DNA of 5,709 bases from NCBI GenBank assembly GCA_030050125.1, contig JASIJN010000276.1, positions 1 to 5,709 of the forward strand, in the 5' to 3' direction. Positions within the stretch are counted from its first letter, which is position 1. The number at the start of each line of letters is the position of its first letter. The DNA comes from Streptosporangiaceae bacterium. Lineage in GTDB: Bacteria > Actinomycetota > Actinomycetes > Streptosporangiales > Streptosporangiaceae. Positions 1-4,198 of this stretch are shown in pieces. A program made the position numbers and the translations under genes. The notes below the pieces were generated by a model. The model searched no databases. It saw nothing but the letters and a program-made list of their open reading frames with translations, and was not told the DNA's origin.

Positions 1-23
1 ATTCGCGCACCCCTTCCGCCCGC

Positions 24-39
24 TAAGGTCTAGACCTTA
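24..39. promoter_or_regulatory. Perfect 16-bp palindrome, candidate GntR/HutC-type operator
   Basis: The sequence TAAGGTCTAGACCTTA is its own reverse complement over all 16 positions. Its core GGTCTAGACC matches the centre of the operator known for the HutC-type GntR regulators DasR/NagR (consensus around TGGTCTAGACCA). A regulator of this type is encoded at 1899-2714, so I infer this is its binding site. It lies about 200 bp before the permease start, so it could also serve a divergent gene left of the window. Seen: the palindrome. Known: the family operator core. Inferred: the pairing with this regulator. Confidence 0.65.
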
Positions 40-161
40 CCGGCCACGATATTCCGCCGCTGGCCGCTCGGTATTTCTGGATCTTCTCGCATATGACCTG
101 CGCGCTCAAGATGGATTTCGGCATCTGGTGCCACGGGGGAATGACCGCGATCATGTGCTGA

Positions 162-177
162 AAGGGTCTGGACAGTT
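162..177. promoter_or_regulatory. Degenerate second operator-like site over the permease promoter
   Basis: AAGGGTCTGGACAGTT keeps the GTCT-GAC core of the palindrome at 24-39, with 10 of 16 positions identical and one change in the 8-bp core. It overlaps the best -35 candidate of the permease (TGGACA, 169-174), where a bound repressor would block RNA polymerase. The centres of the two sites are 138 bp apart, about 13 helical turns, which would allow looping. This is inference from sequence only. Confidence 0.4.
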
Positions 178-198
178 TGAGGTGCGCGCCCATACGCT
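169..198 (+). promoter_or_regulatory. Candidate sigma-70-type promoter of the permease gene
   Basis: TGGACA (169-174, five of six matches to TTGACA) is followed after 18 bp by TACGCT (193-198), which fits the actinobacterial TAnnnT -10 pattern. Transcription would start near 205, giving a leader of about 37 nt that contains the ribosome binding site. The operator-like site at 162-177 overlaps the -35 box. No transcript data are available, and other promoters further upstream are possible. Confidence 0.45.
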
Positions 199-225
199 AC
201 GCGTCAACCGTGCGGGCCCGCCCCA

Positions 226-233
226 AGAGGAGG
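226..233 (+). promoter_or_regulatory. Ribosome binding site fixing the permease start
   Basis: AGAGGAGG lies 8 nt before the ATG at 242. This near-ideal Shine-Dalgarno sequence decides the start against the longer frame that opens with GTG at 128, whose extra 38 residues show no family similarity. Confidence 0.85.
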
Positions 234-241
234 CCACCGAT

Positions 242-1822
242 ATGAGCACCGGCGACATGAGCACCGGCACCCAGGTTTCCGGCGGGCACGAGCGGGACAC
301 GGCCGACCTGGCGCGTTTCGGCTACAAGCAGGAACTCAAGCGCGGGCTCGGCCTGTTCAGCTCGTTCGCGGTCGCGTTCAGCTACATCTCGCCGTCCACC
401 GGCATCTTCACGCTGTTCGCCCTGGGCCTGACCACGCTGGGCGGCGTGTTCATCTGGACCTGGCCGGTGGTCGCGCTCGGCCAGTTCATCATCGCGCTCA
501 ACTTCGCCGAGGTGTCCAGCCACTACCCGGTGGCCGGCTCGGTCTTCCAGTGGACCAAGTACCTCGCGAGCCGCAGCTACTCCTGGTTCACCGGGTGGAT
601 CTACCTGTTCGCCGGCATCATCACGGTGGCCGCGGTGGTGGCCACCCTGCCGCTGGCGCTCATCCCGGCGCTGAACGGGCTCGGCTGGCACGGCCTGAAC
701 GCGGCCAGCCTGGGCACCCAGGAGGTCGTCGCGCTGATCACGCTGGTCGTGATCACGGTCCTCAACATCTACGGCGTCAGGCTCGTCGCGATCATCAACA
801 ACACCGGCGTGCTGTTCGAGATCCTCGGCATGTTCGTGTTCGCTCTGGTGCTCATGGCCTTCCACAACCACCAGGGATTCAAGGTGGTCACCAACAGCGC
901 GGGCTTCCACGTCGCGCCGAACTCGTTCCTGGCCGCGATGTTCATGAGCCTTTTCGTGATCTACGGATTCGACACCGCCTCCACGCTGGCCGAGGAGACC
1001 CGCGACCCGCGCCGCAACGCGCCCAAGGCGGTCCTGTTCTCGGTGATCGGCGCGTTCATCATCGGCGGGGTGTTCCTGCTCGGCGCCCTGGTGGCCATCC
1101 CGAACATGGGCGCCGCGGTGAAGGGCGCGTTCGGGCCGGCGGCGATCATCGAGGCCAACTTCCCGACCGGTTTTGCCACCCTCTACCTGCTGGTGGTCTC
1201 GGCCGCGATCTTCGTCTGCTGCCTGTCGATCCTGGCCGCGACGATCCGGCTGTGTTTCGGAATGGCGCGCGACAACCAGCTGCCGTTCTCCCGGCCGCTG
1301 GCCAGGGTGTCGCCGAGCCTGCACACGCCGATCTGGACGTGCATCGTGGTCGCGCTGATCTCCGCCATACCGTTCATCAAATACGCGGGCGTCGGGATCA
1401 TCGCCATCGCCGCGACCGGCATGATCTACCTGAGTTACTTCCTCGGCAACCTGGTGATCCTGCGCGCCCGCGGCCGCGGCTGGCCCAAGGTCAGCGCGCC
1501 GTTCCGGCTGGGCCGCTGGGGCATTGCGGTGAACATCCTCGGGCTGCTGTACGGCGGCGCGATGCTGATCAACTTCGCCTGGCCGCGCGTGGCCAGCAAC
1601 CCCGAGCCCAACCAGACCGCAGGACTGCTGAGCCTCGGCCTCGGCTTCCTGAACAAGATCCCGATCCTGTGGACGGTAGCGATCGTCATCGCGCTGATCG
1701 GAGCCATCTACTACCTGGTCGTCGGGCGAAGCAAGGCGTTCGCGCCGGTGACAGCGCCGGCTCCCGACGACGAGCTGCCGGCCGTGGGCGGCCAGGGGGC
1801 CGCGCCGCAGACCGGAGGCTGA
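242..1822 (+). CDS. APC-superfamily amino acid/amine permease
   Basis: This is a 526-residue integral membrane transporter, expected in the cytoplasmic membrane as a cation- or proton-coupled importer or an exchanger. About 12 hydrophobic segments are visible, roughly at residues 37-62, 66-88, 112-140, 160-182, 187-206, 225-245, 264-285, 308-335, 362-382, 385-408, 425-447 and 472-495. Family marks are the first-helix stretch LGLFSSFAVAFSYISPSTGI (36-55) with its unwound GI-type region, FAEVSSHYPVAGSVFQW (88-104), and the cytoplasmic loop EETRDPRRNAPKA (251-263), typical of the amino acid/choline transporter branch (GABA, choline and related amines). A short charged N-terminus and a proline/alanine-rich tail of about 30 residues should face the cytoplasm. 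Length is normal. The first codons are duplicated (ATGAGCACCGGC at 242 and 257), leaving a second in-frame ATG at residue 6. The gntR-type gene follows after 76 nt, which suggests shared control. The substrate cannot be read from sequence; an amino acid, GABA, choline or polyamine are all possible. Confidence 0.9.
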   Translation: MSTGDMSTGTQVSGGHERDTADLARFGYKQELKRGLGLFSSFAVAFSYISPSTGIFTLFALGLTTLGGVFIWTWPVVALGQFIIALNFAEVSSHYPVAGSVFQWTKYLASRSYSWFTGWIYLFAGIITVAAVVATLPLALIPALNGLGWHGLNAASLGTQEVVALITLVVITVLNIYGVRLVAIINNTGVLFEILGMFVFALVLMAFHNHQGFKVVTNSAGFHVAPNSFLAAMFMSLFVIYGFDTASTLAEETRDPRRNAPKAVLFSVIGAFIIGGVFLLGALVAIPNMGAAVKGAFGPAAIIEANFPTGFATLYLLVVSAAIFVCCLSILAATIRLCFGMARDNQLPFSRPLARVSPSLHTPIWTCIVVALISAIPFIKYAGVGIIAIAATGMIYLSYFLGNLVILRARGRGWPKVSAPFRLGRWGIAVNILGLLYGGAMLINFAWPRVASNPEPNQTAGLLSLGLGFLNKIPILWTVAIVIALIGAIYYLVVGRSKAFAPVTAPAPDDELPAVGGQGAAPQTGG

Positions 1823-1827
1823 CTCCG
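1813..1827 (+). other. Small hairpin over the permease stop codon
   Basis: CGGAG-GCTGA-CTCCG forms a perfect 5-bp stem with a 5-nt loop that contains the TGA stop. There is no T-run after it, so it is a weak candidate for an intrinsic terminator. It could slow polymerase or affect translation of the next gene, or mean nothing. Confidence 0.2.
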
Positions 1828-1839
1828 CCCGGGGAAGGC

Positions 1840-1845
1840 TAGGCT
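1840..1845 (+). promoter_or_regulatory. Possible -10 box for the GntR gene
   Basis: TAGGCT fits the actinobacterial TAnnnT -10 pattern and would start a transcript near 1852, about 47 nt before the ATG at 1899. I see no convincing -35 box at the right distance, so read-through from the permease is at least as likely. Confidence 0.25.
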
Positions 1846-1886
1846 GCGGGGGGCTGTTGACCGGACCCACCGACGCGGGGCCGGCG

Positions 1887-1893
1887 GGAAGGA
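1887..1893 (+). promoter_or_regulatory. Ribosome binding site supporting the GntR start at 1899
   Basis: GGAAGGA ends 5 nt before ATG 1899. The alternative in-frame TTG at 1857 is preceded only by a G-run, so the ATG is the better start. Confidence 0.6.
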
Positions 1894-1898
1894 CGTAC

Positions 1899-2714
1899 AT
1901 GCCGCCACGGCCGGATGCCGGGGTCCGCGGGGCCCGGCCCGCGCTGCGGACCAGTGCCAGGCAGCCGCCGGTCATCGTGCGGGGACCCGGGGCCACGGTG
2001 CACGGGCAGATCGAGGACTGGCTGGCCGGCGAGATCGCCGTCGGCACGCTGGTACCAGGCGACAGGCTGCCCACCGAGCACGATCTGGCCGCCTGGTTCG
2101 GTGTCAGCCGCATGACGCTGCGCCACGCACTCGCCGAGCTGGCCCGGCGCGGCCTGGTGACCAGGACCGTCGGGCGGCGCGGCGGCACCTTTGTCGCCGC
2201 GGCCAAGCTCGAGCAGGATCTGACCACGCTGGCCGGGTTCTCCGAGCAGTTGCGCCGCCACGGGATGGTGGCCGGCGCCCGGGTGCTGACCGCGACCGAA
2301 CGCCCGGCGGGCCCGGTCGCGGGGGCGGCCCTCGACATCGGGCCGGACGACCCGGTGTACGAGGTGCGGCGGATCCGGCTGGCCGACGGCCGCCCGATCG
2401 CGGTGGAGCGTTCGTTCTTCCCCGCCGCCCGGTTCCCCGGCATGCTGGACTGCCGGCTCGACGGCTCGCTGTACGAGCTGCTCGAGGTGAAATACGGGCT
2501 GCGACCGCACCGGGCCCGGGAGAGCATGGAGCCGGTCACCGCCGGGGTGCGCGAGGCCGAGGCGCTCGAGGTGCCCGAGGGCGCCCCGCTGATGCTGGTC
2601 GTGCGCACCGCCTACGCGCGTTCCGGCGAGCCGCTCGAGTTCGCCCGCGACCTGTTCCGCGGCGACCGCACCCGGGTCGTGGTCTGGACCTCCGAGCTGG
2701 CCGGCGATCTCTGA
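1899..2714 (+). CDS. GntR family transcriptional regulator, HutC type (UTRA domain)
   Basis: This is a 271-residue cytoplasmic DNA-binding protein that should act as a ligand-controlled repressor. Residues 32-100 form the GntR winged helix-turn-helix: LVPGDRLPTEHDLAAWFGVS, then the recognition helix SRMTLRHALAEL (70-81), then the wing with VGRRGGTFVA. Residues from about 118 to 262 fit the UTRA effector domain, seen in stretches such as DDPVYEVRRIRLADGRPIAV, ERSFFPAARFPGM and EPLEFARDLFRGDRTRVVV. HutC-type proteins bind small ligands here (for example urocanate or amino-sugar phosphates) and then leave DNA. The first 30 residues are an arginine/proline-rich extension. ATG 1899 was chosen over TTG 1857 (which would add 14 residues) because of its ribosome binding site. 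The gene sits 76 nt behind the permease, and the GTCTAGAC palindrome at 24-39 is a plausible target, so I infer that it controls the permease and perhaps itself. The ligand is unknown. Confidence 0.9.
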   Translation: MPPRPDAGVRGARPALRTSARQPPVIVRGPGATVHGQIEDWLAGEIAVGTLVPGDRLPTEHDLAAWFGVSRMTLRHALAELARRGLVTRTVGRRGGTFVAAAKLEQDLTTLAGFSEQLRRHGMVAGARVLTATERPAGPVAGAALDIGPDDPVYEVRRIRLADGRPIAVERSFFPAARFPGMLDCRLDGSLYELLEVKYGLRPHRARESMEPVTAGVREAEALEVPEGAPLMLVVRTAYARSGEPLEFARDLFRGDRTRVVVWTSELAGDL

Positions 2715-2795
2715 CCGCCGCCGTCGCCGCAACGGCACCGCCCGTTCACCCGCCCAGGCCCGCCGACACCGCCACCGGCTCCCAGGCCATCTGTG

Positions 2796-2865
2796 CCCGC
2801 CGACACCACCGCCGGCCGCTGGCGGCCAGGCCCGCCGACGACACCGCCGGCCGCTGGCGGCCAAG
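2796..2865. repeat. Two adjacent 35-bp direct repeats, each with a 14-nt dyad
   Basis: Unit 1 (2796-2830) and unit 2 (2831-2865) abut exactly and agree at 32 of 35 positions. Both contain CACCGCCGGCCGCTGGCGGC followed by CA (2807-2828 and 2842-2863). Within this, GGCCGCTGGCGGCC is an inverted repeat (GGCCGC-TG-GCGGCC, 2814-2827 and 2849-2862). A decayed third start of the unit, CCCGCCGACACC, is present at 2759-2770. The array ends one base before the -10-like box of the FIST gene. It could be a double operator, a pair of hairpins ending transcription of the GntR gene, or a plain tandem duplication. Confidence 0.8.
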
Positions 2866-2878
2866 TAATCTGAGGTAA
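2866..2878 (+). promoter_or_regulatory. Candidate promoter for a leaderless FIST transcript
   Basis: TAATCT (2866-2871) fits the actinobacterial -10 pattern, and the A of the ATG at 2878 lies exactly where transcription should begin, after a 6-nt gap. The only Shine-Dalgarno-like string, GAGG (2872-2875), is 2 nt from the ATG and too close for normal use. Leaderless mRNAs are frequent in actinobacteria. No good -35 box is seen; that position is taken by the second 35-bp repeat. Confidence 0.5.
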
Positions 2879-4044
2879 TGAAGGCGGGAGGCGCCCTGGT
2901 CCTCTCCGCAGACCCTCGTCAGGCGGCGAGCCGGGCTGCGGCAGAGGCTTGCACGTCGCTGGGCGGCCTGTCCCCCTCGTTCGCGGTCCTGTTCGCCTCC
3001 GCTCACTTCTTCGGCTCGGCGCAAGACCTCGTCACGGCGGTGGCCGAGGAGATCGGCCAGGTGCCGCTGATCGGCTGCGTCGCGGAGGCCGTGGCCGGCA
3101 ACGCCCGCGAGGTCGAGTCCGAGCCCGCCGTTTCGCTCTGGCTGGCCGCTGACATCGGCCCGGTCGAGACGTTCTCCATGGAGTTCGTCCGGACCCCGAG
3201 CGGGGGCGCCTTCGGGGGCTACCGGTTCGAGCCTGACCCGGCGGGCGCCCACCTGATGATCTGTGACCCGTTCACGTTTCCGGCCAGTGATCTGCTGGTG
3301 CATCTGAACGAGAATGTCCCCGGCGCGGTGGTCATGGGCGGGATGGCAAGCGGCGGGCTGGCCGAGCGGCAGAGCCGGCTGTTCTTGGGTGACCGGGTGC
3401 TCTCGCAGGGCGCCGTCGGTGCTCACCTGCCGGGAACCGAGTTCCACCCGCTGGTGGCGCAGGGCTGCCGGCCGGTGGGCGACCCGTACACGATCACCCG
3501 GGCCGACAGCAACCTGATCTTCGAACTCGGCGGGCGTCCGCCGCTGGCCCGCCTGCAGGAGCTGGCCGCGGCGCTGTCCGGCCCCGAGCGGGAGCTGCTG
3601 GCTCAGGGCGTGCAGATCGGGATCGTCATCGACGAGTACCAGGCCGAGCCGCGCCAAGGAGACTTCCTGATCCGCGGCCTCGTCGGGGCCGACCCGGATT
3701 CGGGAACGATCGCGGTGGGCGACGAGGTGCAGGTGGGCCAGACGGTGCAGTTCCATATCCGCGACGCCCAGTCCGCCGACGAGGATCTGCGGCGCATCCT
3801 GGAGCAGGAAACCGCCGCGCTCGGCGGCCGGCGGGCCGCCGGCGCTTTGCTGTTCACCTGCAATGGCCGCGGATCACGGATGTTCTCCCAGCCCGACCAC
3901 GACGCCGGGCTGCTCGCGAAGATGCTGGGCCAGATCCCGGCCGCTGGGTTCTTCTGCGCCGGGGAACTCGGGCCGGTGGGCGGGCGGAACTTCCTGCACA
4001 CCTTCACCGCGTCCATCGCCTTGTTTCCCGAGGCGGGCCTTTAG
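2878..4044 (+). CDS. FIST domain-containing protein (FIST_N plus FIST_C)
   Basis: This 388-residue protein has no signal peptide and no membrane segment, so it is likely cytoplasmic. FIST_N covers roughly residues 30-220, with IGCVAEAVAG (C67), PAVSLWLAADIG, VVMGGMASGG and VAQGCRPVGDPYTITRA. FIST_C covers about 221-370, with GDFLIRGLVGADPDSGTIAVG, the block LLFTCNGRGSRMF (C328) and FFCAGELGPVGGRNFLH (C360). FIST is a ligand-binding sensory domain proposed to bind small molecules such as amino acids. It is often fused to signalling domains, but here it stands alone and fills the whole protein, so any output partner is encoded elsewhere. The start is supported by an in-frame stop at 2866 and by the usual position of the first strand (GGALVLSADP). 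The biochemical role is unknown. It follows the permease and GntR genes after a repeat-bearing spacer, and whether it is functionally linked to them is open. Confidence 0.88.
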   Translation: MKAGGALVLSADPRQAASRAAAEACTSLGGLSPSFAVLFASAHFFGSAQDLVTAVAEEIGQVPLIGCVAEAVAGNAREVESEPAVSLWLAADIGPVETFSMEFVRTPSGGAFGGYRFEPDPAGAHLMICDPFTFPASDLLVHLNENVPGAVVMGGMASGGLAERQSRLFLGDRVLSQGAVGAHLPGTEFHPLVAQGCRPVGDPYTITRADSNLIFELGGRPPLARLQELAAALSGPERELLAQGVQIGIVIDEYQAEPRQGDFLIRGLVGADPDSGTIAVGDEVQVGQTVQFHIRDAQSADEDLRRILEQETAALGGRRAAGALLFTCNGRGSRMFSQPDHDAGLLAKMLGQIPAAGFFCAGELGPVGGRNFLHTFTASIALFPEAGL

Positions 4045-4051
4045 GCGTTGT

Positions 4052-4063
4052 CGGCCGCGGCCG
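4052..4063. other. 12-bp GC palindrome after the FIST gene
   Basis: CGGCCGCGGCCG is a perfect palindrome 8 nt behind the FIST stop codon and could fold as a CGGC-CGCG-GCCG hairpin. No T-run follows, so it is only a weak terminator candidate. Such strings also arise by chance in DNA this rich in G and C. Confidence 0.25.
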
Positions 4064-4092
4064 CAGGGCCTATCGCAGGGGCACCGGCGCGT

Positions 4093-4108
4093 TCAAGATA
4101 TAACTTGA
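4093..4108. promoter_or_regulatory. Dyad 1 before the MMPL gene, candidate operator
   Basis: TCAAGATATAACTTGA is an inverted repeat with 7 of 8 base pairs matching (TCAAG and CTTGA arms plus a TATA centre). It sits in an AT-rich patch that stands out from its surroundings, and its right arm overlaps the TTGACA element. Arms of this TCAAG/CTTGA kind are familiar from MarR-family operators, but assigning a family is inference. Confidence 0.45.
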
Positions 4109-4132
4109 CATCCTCAACCGACGCGATACATC
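4105..4132 (+). promoter_or_regulatory. Candidate promoter of the MMPL gene
   Basis: A consensus -35 box TTGACA (4105-4110) is followed by AT-rich sequence. The best -10 candidates are TACATC (4127-4132, 16-bp spacing) or ATACAT (4126-4131, 15 bp), both imperfect. A separate TAGGCT at 4176-4181 also fits a -10 but would leave only about 11 nt of leader. The dyads at 4093-4108 and 4125-4137 cover both promoter elements. Confidence 0.45.
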
Positions 4133-4137
4133 GTATC
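4125..4137. promoter_or_regulatory. Dyad 2 before the MMPL gene, TetR-like operator
   Basis: GATAC-ATC-GTATC is a perfect inverted repeat with a 3-nt centre. It lies over the -10 region of the candidate promoter and 62 bp before the start codon. Short dyads of this shape are typical of TetR-family sites, and actinobacterial MMPL pumps are often controlled by TetR repressors. No regulator for it is encoded in the window. Confidence 0.5.
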
Positions 4138-4187
4138 TCTCGAGCGCCGGTCCGAAGGGGCCGGGAGGACCGGGTTAGGCTCTCACC

Positions 4188-4192
4188 GGGAG
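4188..4192 (+). promoter_or_regulatory. Ribosome binding site for the MMPL GTG start
   Basis: GGGAG lies 6 nt before GTG 4199 and decides this start. No ATG precedes it in this frame after the in-frame stop at 4106. Confidence 0.65.
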
Positions 4193-4198
4193 ATTCTT

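Noticed and set aside
212..221. GCGGGCCCGC palindrome just before the permease ribosome binding site
   Set aside because: A 10-bp GC-only palindrome is expected by chance in this DNA, and nothing else supports a role.
128..241. N-terminal extension of the permease from GTG 128
   Set aside because: No ribosome binding site, residues unlike the family N-terminus, and the candidate promoter lies inside it. ATG 242 has a near-perfect ribosome binding site.
550..1842. Open + strand frame of 430 codons inside the permease gene
   Set aside because: The translation is an Arg/His/Pro/Gly-rich frame-shifted copy of a membrane protein gene, with no start signal and no family features.
197..2608. Open minus-strand frame of 803 codons opposite the permease and GntR genes
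   Set aside because: Its translation is low-complexity, rich in Arg, Asp, His, Gln and Gly, without a recognisable domain, and it spans two well-supported + strand genes and their spacer. It follows from the GC-rich third positions of the real genes.
2746..3756. Open minus-strand frame of 336 codons opposite the FIST gene
   Set aside because: It crosses the repeat-bearing spacer and the FIST coding region, its composition is typical of an antisense artefact, and the + strand FIST match is strong over its full length.
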